Source of the DNA: CAWIJJ01 sp963836405
GTDB taxonomy: Bacteria > Acidobacteriota > Terriglobia > Bryobacterales > Bryobacteraceae
Assembly (NCBI GenBank): GCA_963836405.1
Contig: CAWIJL010000007.1
Location: 620,001-684,000, forward strand
DNA: 64,000 bases
Direction of reading: 5' to 3'
How positions within the stretch are numbered: position 1 is the stretch's first letter; every line of letters begins with the position of its first letter. Made by a program: the position numbers and the translations under genes. Positions 51,074 through 60,395 of the stretch are shown one piece after another. The notes beneath the pieces were generated by a model that was not told the origin of the DNA, made no database searches, and saw nothing but the letters and a program-made list of their open reading frames with translations.

Positions 51074-53419
51074 ATGCCCCTCGAGAGGCTTCGGCGGGAC
51101 TTGCTCTATGCGCTCCGCGGCTTTCGCCGGAATCCCGAGTTTGCCGCGACCGTGGTGTTGACCTTCGGCCTCGGAATCGGAGCCACTACCGCCATCTTCA
51201 CCGTCGTCAGCGGCGTTCTGCTTCGTCCGCTGCCATTCCCGCAGCCGGACCGCCTGGTCTCCATCAAAGAACAATTCAACGGCCCCCCCAATGTATTTGT
51301 CGGCTCCACGGAAATCGTCGAATGGATGCGCCGCAGCACCGCGATGAGCCATGTCGGCGCGTACTTTGACTGCTCCGTCAACCTGCTTGGCGCGGACGTA
51401 GCCGAACGCCTCGAGTGCGGCAGCATCACGCAGTCGCTTCTGCCGCTGCTGGGCGTGCAGCCCGCCCTCGGCCGCAACTTTCTCCCCGAAGAAGACCGTC
51501 CCGGCGGACAACCGGCGGTCATTCTGAGCTACGCCCTTTGGAAGCGTCGTTTTCGAGCCGACCGCGCGATCCTCGGTAAAACGCTCGCTCTCGACGACAA
51601 GGCGTACTCCGTGGTGGGCGTGCTGCCCGAGGATTTCCGGATTCCTGGAGAATTCCGCATCCCGCAGGACCTGTGGCTTCCCTTTCAACTGGAACCGGGC
51701 CGCGCCCACTGGAAGCTGGCCTGGGCCGTAGGCCGCCTCCGCCCGGGCGTCGCCCTCGAATCGGCACGCGCCGAACTCGACACCATTTTTCAAGCCACTC
51801 GGCGCACTCGCACAAGCCGCGTGGTTCTCGTGCCTTGGCAGGAGCAGATCACTGCCGGCGTCAGGAACACGCTCTGGATCCTGCTGGCTGCCGTCGGACT
51901 CGTGCTGCTGGTGGCCTGCGTCAACGTGGCCAACCTTCTGCTCGCGCGCGGTGCGGCGCGCGAACGCGAGATTGCCATCCGCCGCGCTCTTGGTGCGGGC
52001 AGCGGCGCCATCCTGCGGCAGATGCTCGCCGAAAGCGCACTGGTGGCGGTTGGCGGAGCCGCGGCGGGCCTGCTGGTGACGTTCTGGGCACGAGGCCTTC
52101 TGGTCGCTTTCCTTGCGCGCAGCCTTCCCACCGTCCCACCCATTCCGCTCGATTTCCGCGTGCTCGCCTTCGCCCTCTCTCTGGCGCTGCTCTGCGGCTT
52201 CGGCTTCGGTCTCGCTCCGGCCTTACGCGCCGCCCGCGTCAGCGTCGCAGACCGTCTCAAGGCCGCCTCGCACGGTGCGGGAACTGGCCGGCTCCGCGAC
52301 CTCCTCGTGGTCGTCGAGGTCGCTCTCGCCACCGCCCTGATGGTCTCCGCCGGCCTGCTCTTCAACAGCTTCCTGCGCCTGCGCGGACAGGAATCCGGCA
52401 TCCCGGCGGACCGCGTGCTCACCATGTACGTTCAGCTCAAGGGCGCCCGCTATGCGAACCCGGATGCACAGAGCGACTTCTTCAGCCGTCTTCTGGAACA
52501 GGCGCGAAACCTGCCTGGCGTGGAAGGCGCGACCGTGGCCGCCAACGGCTTCATCACCGTAGGGACCGGTGAGGGCGACATCAAAGCCGAGTGGACCAGC
52601 ACCGGTCCCGACTACCTGCGAATTATGGGAATTCCGCTGCTGAGCGGCCGCAACCTCGCCGCCTCCGATACAGCCGGTGCGCCCGATACGATCCTGGTGA
52701 ACCGGACCTTCGCGGGCAAGTACTGTCCGGACGGCCCCTGCCTCGGCAAGCAGATCGCCAACCCGTTCCGCAAAGGAAGCCGGCTCACCATCGCCGGCAT
52801 CGTCGGCGACCAGCGGCGCTCGCTTGAAGAAGAGCCGTCCCCCACCGCTTACGGCTCCTATCTTCAGAACCCGACTGATTTCGGCAAGACGGTGCTGCTG
52901 CGGACGCCGGGCGACCCGGCCGGCCTCGCGCGCGCATTGCGTGGCATTCTCGCTTCCATCGACAACACACAGGCTCCCGCGCTCGTCCAGACCCTCGAGG
53001 AGAGCATGGCGCGGGAAATCGCGCCGCGCCGCATCAACATGCTCCTGCTCGTCGCTTTCGCCGCGCTGGCGGCGATGCTCGGCGCGGCAGGCATCTACGG
53101 AGTCACCGCCCACGCCGTCAGCCGGCGCACGCACGAACTCGGCGTGCGCATCGCTCTGGGAGCCGGACGCCGTCAGATCGCCGTCATGATCGCGGGCCGC
53201 GCGCTGGCGCTGGTTGCCGCGGGAGAAGTTGCCGGCCTGGCGGCGAGCGTCGGCCTCAGTCGCGTGATCGCGGGCCTGCTCTTTGAGGTGAAGACTACCG
53301 ATCCCGCTACCCACGCCGCCGTCGCCATTCTCTGGCTGGTGGCGGGAGCCGCTGCATGCCTGATGCCGACACTGCGCGCCATGCGCCTCGAGGCGTCGTC
53401 CGTCCTACGTTCCGAATAG
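51074..53419 (+). CDS. MacB/FtsX-type permease of the acidobacterial duplicated orphan (ADOP) kind
   Basis: 781 residues with two MacB-like halves. TM1 (NPEFAATVVLTFGLGIGATTAIFTVVSGVLL, near residues 19-49) precedes a periplasmic MacB_PCD domain. A core near 265-400 contains LLVACVNVANLLLARGAAREREIAIRRALGAGSGAI, and a second PCD and core follow (RRTHELGVRIALGAGRRQIAVMI near 690). The paired cores, the ARAAREREIAIR motif and the lack of an adjacent ATPase gene match ADOP permeases, which are greatly expanded in Solibacter-like bacteria. Cargo and energy source are unknown. Confidence 0.9.
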   Translation: MPLERLRRDLLYALRGFRRNPEFAATVVLTFGLGIGATTAIFTVVSGVLLRPLPFPQPDRLVSIKEQFNGPPNVFVGSTEIVEWMRRSTAMSHVGAYFDCSVNLLGADVAERLECGSITQSLLPLLGVQPALGRNFLPEEDRPGGQPAVILSYALWKRRFRADRAILGKTLALDDKAYSVVGVLPEDFRIPGEFRIPQDLWLPFQLEPGRAHWKLAWAVGRLRPGVALESARAELDTIFQATRRTRTSRVVLVPWQEQITAGVRNTLWILLAAVGLVLLVACVNVANLLLARGAAREREIAIRRALGAGSGAILRQMLAESALVAVGGAAAGLLVTFWARGLLVAFLARSLPTVPPIPLDFRVLAFALSLALLCGFGFGLAPALRAARVSVADRLKAASHGAGTGRLRDLLVVVEVALATALMVSAGLLFNSFLRLRGQESGIPADRVLTMYVQLKGARYANPDAQSDFFSRLLEQARNLPGVEGATVAANGFITVGTGEGDIKAEWTSTGPDYLRIMGIPLLSGRNLAASDTAGAPDTILVNRTFAGKYCPDGPCLGKQIANPFRKGSRLTIAGIVGDQRRSLEEEPSPTAYGSYLQNPTDFGKTVLLRTPGDPAGLARALRGILASIDNTQAPALVQTLEESMAREIAPRRINMLLLVAFAALAAMLGAAGIYGVTAHAVSRRTHELGVRIALGAGRRQIAVMIAGRALALVAAGEVAGLAASVGLSRVIAGLLFEVKTTDPATHAAVAILWLVAGAAACLMPTLRAMRLEASSVLRSE

Positions 53420-53445
53420 AATTCGTCGCCGTCCCAATTGCGACA

Positions 53446-54096
53446 CTACCCCGCCGCCACACGGAAGCCGTAGTCGGCATAACGGAACTCGGGCGGAATG
53501 CTGCTGCGCGCGGCGCAACGCGCAATCTTGATGTGGTGCCGCCACGCCCCTCCACGCGATGCCTTGCGCGTTCCCTGCTCGGGACCGCGCGGATCTTCGG
53601 CGGGCGACACCGCGTAATACCGCGGGTCGTACCAGTCCGAACACCACTCGTGAACGTTCTCGCACATGTCGAACAGGCCGTATCCGTTCGGCGCGGACGT
53701 GGCCACCCGCTCCGGGCCGCGCAGCCACCGCCCCCCGTACCCTTCGCGTGACTGGGGCGGCGCGTCTCCCCACGGATAGAGCGCGCCTTCGAGCCCTCCG
53801 CGCGCGGCGAACTCCCACTCGGCCTCCGTGGGCAGTCGCACCGCGAAACCCCACTTCGCGGACAGCCACTCGCAGAACGCCACCGCATCGAACCAGTTCA
53901 CGCCGGTTACGGGCAGCGCGCCATCTTCGAAAGCCGTCGCGCGGAATCCCGAGAAGTCCGCGGCGGTTACCTGATACCGGGACAGACGAAAGGAAGCCAG
54001 CAGCACGCGATGCGCCGGACGCTCCTCATCGCGCCCGTTTTCCTGACCCATGAGAAACTCGCCGCCGGGAATGGGAACCAGATCTTCGGGTGTCAT
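53446..54096 (-). CDS. SUMF1/FGE-fold protein without the catalytic cysteines
   Basis: 216 residues with the formylglycine-generating-enzyme fold: LVPIPGGEFLMGQENGRDEERPAHRV at the start, VNWFDAVAFCEWLSAKWGFAVRLPTEAEWEFAARGG, FDMCENVHEWCSDWYD, and SRGGAWRHHIKIARCAARSSIPP near the C-terminus. In true aerobic FGEs, two Cys follow the RGGS/W motif; here those positions are not Cys, so sulfatase activation is unlikely. Such domains also serve in sulfoxide synthases and ligand binding. ATG at 54096 would overlap the RNase R 3' end by 71 bases; a later start is possible. Confidence 0.8.
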   Translation of the reverse strand: MTPEDLVPIPGGEFLMGQENGRDEERPAHRVLLASFRLSRYQVTAADFSGFRATAFEDGALPVTGVNWFDAVAFCEWLSAKWGFAVRLPTEAEWEFAARGGLEGALYPWGDAPPQSREGYGGRWLRGPERVATSAPNGYGLFDMCENVHEWCSDWYDPRYYAVSPAEDPRGPEQGTRKASRGGAWRHHIKIARCAARSSIPPEFRYADYGFRVAAG

Positions 54097-56342
54097 CTTC
54101 GAGTAGAGAAAACTGGAGCTTGCGTTCGCTCGCGTCCACGCGGTCCAGAACGACCCGCACCTTGTCTCCGATGGAAAATTCGCGGCGCGTGCGCTTGCCG
54201 ACCACTTTGCGGACGTTCTCCTGATAAGTGTACTCATCGCCCGGCAGGGTGTCGATGGGGATCAGCCCTTCGATGAACAGTTCCGTGAGTTCGACGAACA
54301 GGCCGTACCGCGCGGTGCTGATGATGAGCGCGTCGAAGTCCTCGCCCACCCGCTCCGCCATGAACTTCACCTTCTTCCACTCCACCAGTTCCCGCTCCGC
54401 GTCCGCCGCGCGCCGCTCGGATTGCGAGCAGTCGTCTGCGATGCGGTCGAGTCCAGGAATTTCGTGCCTGTCGCTCAACGCGGAGCGCAGCAGGCGATGG
54501 ACCACCAGGTCCGGATAGCGGCGGATGGGCGAAGTGAAATGCGTGTAGGTGGGCGCAGCCAGCGCGAAGTGGCCCACATTGTCGATGCTGTAGCGCGCCT
54601 GCCGCAACGACCGCAGCATCAGGTAGCTGAGGATGCGCTCTTCGGGCTTGCCTTCGATCTTCGCCACCAGTTTCTGGTAGTGCACCGAGGAGATGCGCAG
54701 GTCGTCCCCGGCGAGCACGACCTCTTTCCGTTTCTTACCTCCGTCGCGCCGCTTGTCGGTATAGGCGAATTTCTTCACCGGAATCGCGCCCACTCCCAGC
54801 GAATAGCCGAAGTGCGCCGCCACCTCCTCGAATTCCATCACCCGCTTGGGGTCGGGCTTTTCGTGAATGCGGTAGATCGAGGCTTCAAGCGTCTGCTCCA
54901 GGTGCGACGCCACCGCTTCATTGGCCGACAGCATGAACTCCTCGATGATCTTGTGCGCGATGTTACGAGGCGCGCGCGCCACGCCGGTCATCGCGCCCCA
55001 CTCGTCGAACTCGATCAGCGGCTCGGGCAGGTCGAAGTCGATAGAGCCGCGCCGCACGCGTTTCCGGTTCAGCACCAGCGCCAGCTTCCCGCATCAGCTC
55101 GAAGCGGGAAACCAGCGGACCGTAGCGCTCGCGCAGTCCGGCATCGCCTTCGAGCAGCAGGTGGACGTTGGTGTACGTCATCCGCTCCACGCTGCGGATC
55201 ACGCCCGGCATGAACTCCTGCGATACGATTTCACCGCGGTGGTCGATCTCGAGCAGCGCCGACATCACCAGCCGGTCCACGTTGGGATTGAGCGAACAGA
55301 TGTTGGTGGAAAGCTCGAAGGGCAGCATCGGCACGGCGCGGTCCGGGAAGTAGACGCTGGTGCCGCGCAGCAGTGCCTCGCCGTCGATGGGCGTCCCCGG
55401 ACGCACATAGTGGCTCACGTCCGCGATGTGCACGTGCAGCGCGTAGTTGCCGTTGTCGAGCCGGTCCACCCATACGGCATCGTCGAAATCGCGGGCCGTC
55501 TCGCCGTCGATGGTGACGATCTGCATCGCTCGAAAATCGCGGCGGCCTTCGAGTTCGCTTGCAGAGATCGTTTCCGGAACTGCCTGCGCCTGCTCCACCA
55601 CTTCCGGCGGAAAGCGGTGCGGCAGATGATGCTTGCGAATCACGATTTCGACGTCCACTCCGAAATCGTCAGGATGGCCGAGGATCTCGACAACGCGGCC
55701 CACCGGGCTGCTGCCCTTCTCCGGGTACTCCAGCAGCTCGACGTTCACGATCATGCCGGCCAGTTCCGCCACCGAGTCGACCTGCGGCGCGGTGACGCCG
55801 ATGCGGTCCACCACCTGTCCGGCCTCGGGAAATTCCAGCCCGTCGGGAATTTCGATCCACTGTTGGATGCGTTCGTCGTGCGGCACCACGTACTGCCCGC
55901 GCCGGCCGATGCGGAATTCGCCCACCACCGTGGGATGCGCTCGCTTCAGCACCTTGACGATCTCGCCGTCCGCCTTGCCGTCGCTTTCGATGCGGGCGAT
56001 CCGCACTACCACGCGGTCTCCGTGCATCGCCTTGGCGGCCGAGTCCGGCGGAATGAAGATGTCCCCGGCGAGCCCCTCGATGGCGCGGTCGGCGATCAGG
56101 AAGCCGTAACCGTCGCGGTGCATGGACAGGCGGCCCACGGCGAATTCGCGGCTCATTGAAGTCACGGCGTACTGGCCGGAGCGCAGTTCAATCAGGTCGC
56201 CGCGCGCCGCCATGCGGGCCAGCGCGGTCTCGAGTTCGGCCCGCGCGTCTCCTTTCACCCCGAGCTCGCGCACAAGCTGCTTGAAATTGGCGCGCGCGTG
56301 GGGCAAACTGCCGATGTGACGCAGAATGGCCGCATCTGTCAT
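54026..56342 (-). pseudogene. rnr: Ribonuclease R, interrupted by one frameshift
   Basis: Conceptually about 771 residues. N-terminal HTH (ILRHIGSLPHARANFKQLVRELGVKG), cold-shock domains (VGRLSMHRDGYGFLIADR), and an RNB catalytic domain starting TIDGETARDFDDAVWVDRL with the metal-binding Asp cluster, continuing to YTHFTSPIRRYPDLVVHRLL and an S1 domain (FDALIISTARYGLFVELTELFIEGLIPI). The N-terminal frame is intact to RFELMRE, where one extra base near 55085 breaks it; skipping it restores LALVLNRKR and a full C-terminal half. RNase R degrades structured RNA 3' to 5'. The damage looks like a single sequencing insertion rather than decay. Confidence 0.9.
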
Positions 56343-56412
56343 AACCCGATTTTACTTTCAACGCGGTGCGGGCACCCGGCGTCACACTTTTAAGAACCAC
56401 GCGGGAGGTCTC

Positions 56413-58392
56413 ATGCGGTACCTTGCGCTGTTGACGGTTGCCGGAACGCTCGCCGCCGGCGATGTTCGTTATGCCCGCCTGGGCGAATCGGAAGGCGCCG
56501 TCGAAGTGCAGCTACGCGCCGGGCGGCCGTGGGTGGCCGCGGAGCGGAATCTGCCGCTTATCGAATCCACATGGCTCCGCACCGGGCCCGCATCGCGCCT
56601 CGAAGTCGAATTCGACGAGGGCAGCGCCTGGCGCCTGGGCCCGCAGACCCGCGCCGCCATCGCCGACTACACGCGGCTCTCCACCGGCCAGCGCATCACC
56701 ACGCTTTCGCTCGACGAAGGAACCGCCTGGTTCACCGGCCGGCCCGAGGGCGCCGATTCGATCGTGCTCTCCGTGCCCGGAGCGCAAGTCACGGTCACGC
56801 GCGCGGCGCAAATCCGCCTCGACGTCGGCCTGCAAACGGCTTCCATCGCGGTGCTGAGCGGCGCGGTTCGCTTCTCATCCCCCGCCGCCGACATGGACCT
56901 GCACGAAGGACAGACCACGCGCGTCGAAGCGGCCAACCCCTCGCGCTTCTTCCTCTTCAAAGAGGTGGCCGCCGAAGAACTCGACGAGTGGAGCGCGAAC
57001 CGCGATGAGGTTCTGGCGGGCTCCATTTCGGCCGGCCACACTTCGCACCGCTACGGCCGCCAGGACCTCGATACTGCCGGCGAATGGGTGGAAACCGGCG
57101 AGCTGGGACCTATGTGGAAGCCTCACGTGCCCGAAGGCTGGACGCCTTTTCGCGCCGGTCGCTGGCAGTGGTATGACACTCTTGGCTATACCTGGGTCAG
57201 CAGCGAGCCGTGGGGCTGGCTGCCGTATCACTACGGGCGCTGGGCTCTGACCAAGCCTTCCGGCTGGGTCTGGGTTCCCGGCAGCGGCGCAATTTTCAAG
57301 CCCGGCGAAGTCTACTGGCGGCGCGGGGAGAACGTCGCCGGCTGGGGACCGCTCGCGCCGGGCGAACTCTATCCCTCCCCCGATCCCGACCATCCCGAAC
57401 CGCAGCAGTTCCTGAATGCCAACACTACGTGGGCGGAGTTTTCGCCGGACTCGGATTCCGTCGATCCCACCGGGTTCAAGGATGCTCCCAAAGATCCGCT
57501 GGCCGAAAGCGCCCTGGTTGCGGCGCTGCCCTCGCCCGCATTCATCGCGTCGCGGCTCGACGCCTTCCGCCCGCCGCTCGAAGCCGGACGCGTCCGCATT
57601 GTGCCGGTGCTCGATTCGGTGACGTTCGAAACCGTACCGGTGCGCATCGTGCCGCCCCCGCCGCCCCAGCCCGTGGTGATCGTCACGCAGGCGGCGCCGC
57701 CGCCCGCACCCGACCCGATCCTGGTCGCGGTTCCCTACGCGGTCCCGATCGGCATCCCGATTCCCGCCGGACCGGCCGCCAAACCGTCCAAGCCGCCGGT
57801 CAGTCCGCCCAAGCCTCCCGCGGCGGCACCCCCCGCTCCGAATCGCCGCGTCCCCAGCGTGCGCGACGTCAACATCACCGGCCGCCGTCCGTCCCCGCGC
57901 CGCAACCCCACTGAATCCGAGCTGCGCACGACCGTTGCGGCGGCGATCGGCGCCCGCGACTTTGAAGGCGCGCTCGCCGCGCTTGAACTCTGGACCGCGC
58001 GCTTCCCCGGCACCTCACTCGCCGACGTGCGCCAGCTTTGCTATATGCAGGCCTACGACGGGCTGAATCGGTCCGCGCAAGTGATCGACGCGGGAGCGCC
58101 CCTGCTCGACCACAACCTGCCGCAAACCCTGCCGGATCCGGCCCAGATCGTGGGGGTCTTCTCCCTGTTGGTGACACACGTAAATCGCCTGCCATCGCCG
58201 CGCAGGGCCCAAGTCGGCACCGGCGTCCGCGCCGCCACCGCACTGCTGTCGATTGTCCCCGTCTACTTCACCGAGAAGAACCGCCCCGGCAGCATTTCTT
58301 CCGAGGATTGGATGCGCGCGCGAAGCGGCCTCGAAGAACTGGCGCGGCAGACGCTCGCCGCTCTTCAGAAACGGTCCGCCGCGCTTCGGTAG
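56413..58392 (+). CDS. Secreted FecR/DUF6600-domain protein
   Basis: 659 residues: signal peptide (YLALLTVAGTLAAG), a FecR-like beta region near residues 20-190 (RTGPASRLEVEFDEGSAWRLGPQTRA, VSVPGAQVTVTRAAQIRLDV), and a DUF6600-type WW-rich repeat region around 230-340 (WTPFRAGRWQWYDTLGYTWVSSEPWGWLPYHYGRWAL, SGWVWVPGSGAIFKPGEVYWRRGENVAGWGPLAPGE). A long Pro-rich linker precedes a C-terminal helical domain (TVAAAIGARDFEGALAALELWTARFP). Similar proteins are abundant and unassigned in Acidobacteriota. ATG at 56413 follows GGGAGG. It is divergent from rnr. Confidence 0.85.
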   Translation: MRYLALLTVAGTLAAGDVRYARLGESEGAVEVQLRAGRPWVAAERNLPLIESTWLRTGPASRLEVEFDEGSAWRLGPQTRAAIADYTRLSTGQRITTLSLDEGTAWFTGRPEGADSIVLSVPGAQVTVTRAAQIRLDVGLQTASIAVLSGAVRFSSPAADMDLHEGQTTRVEAANPSRFFLFKEVAAEELDEWSANRDEVLAGSISAGHTSHRYGRQDLDTAGEWVETGELGPMWKPHVPEGWTPFRAGRWQWYDTLGYTWVSSEPWGWLPYHYGRWALTKPSGWVWVPGSGAIFKPGEVYWRRGENVAGWGPLAPGELYPSPDPDHPEPQQFLNANTTWAEFSPDSDSVDPTGFKDAPKDPLAESALVAALPSPAFIASRLDAFRPPLEAGRVRIVPVLDSVTFETVPVRIVPPPPPQPVVIVTQAAPPPAPDPILVAVPYAVPIGIPIPAGPAAKPSKPPVSPPKPPAAAPPAPNRRVPSVRDVNITGRRPSPRRNPTESELRTTVAAAIGARDFEGALAALELWTARFPGTSLADVRQLCYMQAYDGLNRSAQVIDAGAPLLDHNLPQTLPDPAQIVGVFSLLVTHVNRLPSPRRAQVGTGVRAATALLSIVPVYFTEKNRPGSISSEDWMRARSGLEELARQTLAALQKRSAALR

Positions 58393-58408
58393 GGTTGTGG
58401 GCGATGAG

Positions 58409-58774
58409 TTATTTCGCCCGCGTCAGATCGAGAGTCCCCTTCATGGGTTCGCCTTCGGGACTGGTGGCATCCACATTGCCCTTCAGTGTATCGGCGGACA
58501 CCGTCAGCACAAACTTGTAAACCATTCCGTTCGGATTCTTCACTTCCCCGGTCAGCTTGTTCCCTTCGATCTTGCCGGTCAGCGGCCATTGCTCCGCGTC
58601 GTCCGGGCCGGCCGTCCCCGTCACCGTGGTCCCGCTCTGTTTCAAAACGATGAGAGCCGACGACGTGTCCCCGCCGGCCACAGTGAAACTCCCCGACCAT
58701 TTGCCGTTCACGTCGGCAGCGGGCATAGCCACCGCCAACAGCACCAGCATCGTAAGACAAACAAGTATTCGCAT
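58409..58774 (-). CDS. Small secreted beta-rich hypothetical protein
   Basis: 121 residues: signal peptide (LVCLTMLVLLAVAMPAA), then DVNGKWSGSFTVAGGDTSSALIVLKQSGTTVTGTAGPDDAEQWPLTGKIEGNKLTGEVKN, a repeated strand pattern as in small beta-barrel lipocalin-like or 'DUF' secreted proteins. ATG at 58774 has GGAGG five bases upstream. It converges with the FecR/DUF6600 gene. Function unknown. Confidence 0.7.
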   Translation of the reverse strand: MRILVCLTMLVLLAVAMPAADVNGKWSGSFTVAGGDTSSALIVLKQSGTTVTGTAGPDDAEQWPLTGKIEGNKLTGEVKNPNGMVYKFVLTVSADTLKGNVDATSPEGEPMKGTLDLTRAK

Positions 58775-58847
58775 CGGACCTCCAGTAGGCAGACGCATTG
58801 GAACTCCAAACGTTCGAAATATTATGCCGTGTGCTAATAATTTCTTC

Positions 58848-60395
58848 ATGCGGCTGGCCATGCTGTGCCTTCTGGTTCTGCCCGTGCAAGCGGCGGTTTC
58901 CGGCACTGTCGTCAATTCGGCCAGCGGCGCTCCCGTCAGAAAAGCGCTGGTCACCTTCCGAACGGCAGGCGCCGCCGCCCTCACCGCCCGCACCGATGCA
59001 AACGGCCGCTTCGACCTGCCGGATTTGCCTCCCGGCGACTACGCGGTTTTGCTCGAGGCCCAGGGCTTCTCCCCGCTGAATCCCGCCACCACGCTGCACG
59101 TCGCGGACGAAGCCATGGCTGGAATCGCACTCCGCATGACGCCTCTCTCCGTCATCTCCGGCAGAGTGCTGGATGAAGAAGGCGAGCCCGCTGTCTCGGC
59201 CACCCTGCTGGCTTTTCGTTATGACTACACGCGCCCCTCCAGGCCGCTGGTCGAGACCAACTCCGCCTCAACCGACGACCGCGGCGAATACCGCATTTTC
59301 GACCTCAAGCCCGGCCGCTACTATGTCTTGCTGGTTAGGTCGAATCCCTCCGGGCCGCTACCGCCGCCGAACCTCGCGGCAAACGAAGGCTACCCTTTCC
59401 GCTTCTATCCCAATGCTTTCGAACCCGGTCAGGCATCGCCCGTCACCCTTGCGCCGGGCGCGGAGGCCGGCCACATCGATTTCGAGTTGCGCAAAACGCG
59501 CCTGTTCCATGTCACCGGGACGGCCCTGGGAGAGGGACAGCCGGTTCGCGCCGTGGCGGTGGCCAAATCCTGCACGGCGAATCTGCCTGCCTACTCCGCG
59601 CCCGTGCTGGCGGACGGGTCATTTGACCTCGCGGCGGTGCAGCCCGGCACCTACTGCCTCTCTATCCAGGAAGTCCGGGGTCAGCGGGCGCTCTACGCCT
59701 TCCGCGTTGTGACCGTGTCGGACCGGGATGTGGAGGGCGTCGCGCTGGCCGCTTACCCGGGCGTGAACCTCACGGCGGAGGTTCTTCTCGACGGAGCGCC
59801 GCTCGTCCCGCCCGCTAACATACGCGTGAACCTACTGCCCCTCGACGTGACGGACCTTGGAATCTCCAAGTTCATTCAAAAGGACGGCAGCGCCGTGTTC
59901 CAGGATCTGATTCCCGCGGCATACGCTATCGGCGTGGACGCGCTGCCCCCGGATGTGTACGTGCGGGACATACGTTACGGCGGGACCGACGTATCCGGCG
60001 GCCGGATTGACGTGCAGGCCCCCGCACCCCTCTCCATTTCACTTGCGCGCGGCACCGGGCGGGTTCAGGTTACGGTCCTGGACGCTTCCGGCAACCCCGC
60101 TCCCGGAGTGCCGGTCACCCTGGCTCCCACTGGCGCGTATTCGGCACGGCTCGACCTGGTGCGCACCGTATCCACCAATTCCGAGGGCTCGGTCCAGTTC
60201 GCGCAGGCTCCCGGCGACTACCAGGTCGCCGCCTGGGAAACTTCCGAACCCGAACTGGTCCGCTGGCCCGAGTTCCGCGCGCTTCTGATGGACGGCGCCG
60301 CGAAGGTGACGGCGACCGCCGGCCGCGTCGAATCGGTGCGCGTCAAAGCCATTCCCGCCGCCCAGGTGGATCTGCTGCGGAGCCGGCTGCCGTGA
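58848..60395 (+). CDS. Secreted carboxypeptidase-regulatory-like domain protein
   Basis: 515 residues: signal peptide (LAMLCLLVLPVQAA), then several CarboxypepD_reg/CNA-B-like beta modules: VSGTVVNSASGAPVRKALVTFRTAG, TDANGRFDLPDLPPGDYAVLLEAQGF, ISGRVLDEEGEPAVSATLLAFRYDYTR, DDRGEYRIFDLKPGRYYVLL and VQVTVLDASGNPAPGVPVTL. Such modules occur in TonB-dependent receptors and adhesion-like proteins of this group. Start at ATG 58848 (an ATG at 58824 is in frame). Its stop overlaps the next gene by four bases, and the two are paralogous. Confidence 0.8.
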   Translation: MRLAMLCLLVLPVQAAVSGTVVNSASGAPVRKALVTFRTAGAAALTARTDANGRFDLPDLPPGDYAVLLEAQGFSPLNPATTLHVADEAMAGIALRMTPLSVISGRVLDEEGEPAVSATLLAFRYDYTRPSRPLVETNSASTDDRGEYRIFDLKPGRYYVLLVRSNPSGPLPPPNLAANEGYPFRFYPNAFEPGQASPVTLAPGAEAGHIDFELRKTRLFHVTGTALGEGQPVRAVAVAKSCTANLPAYSAPVLADGSFDLAAVQPGTYCLSIQEVRGQRALYAFRVVTVSDRDVEGVALAAYPGVNLTAEVLLDGAPLVPPANIRVNLLPLDVTDLGISKFIQKDGSAVFQDLIPAAYAIGVDALPPDVYVRDIRYGGTDVSGGRIDVQAPAPLSISLARGTGRVQVTVLDASGNPAPGVPVTLAPTGAYSARLDLVRTVSTNSEGSVQFAQAPGDYQVAAWETSEPELVRWPEFRALLMDGAAKVTATAGRVESVRVKAIPAAQVDLLRSRLP

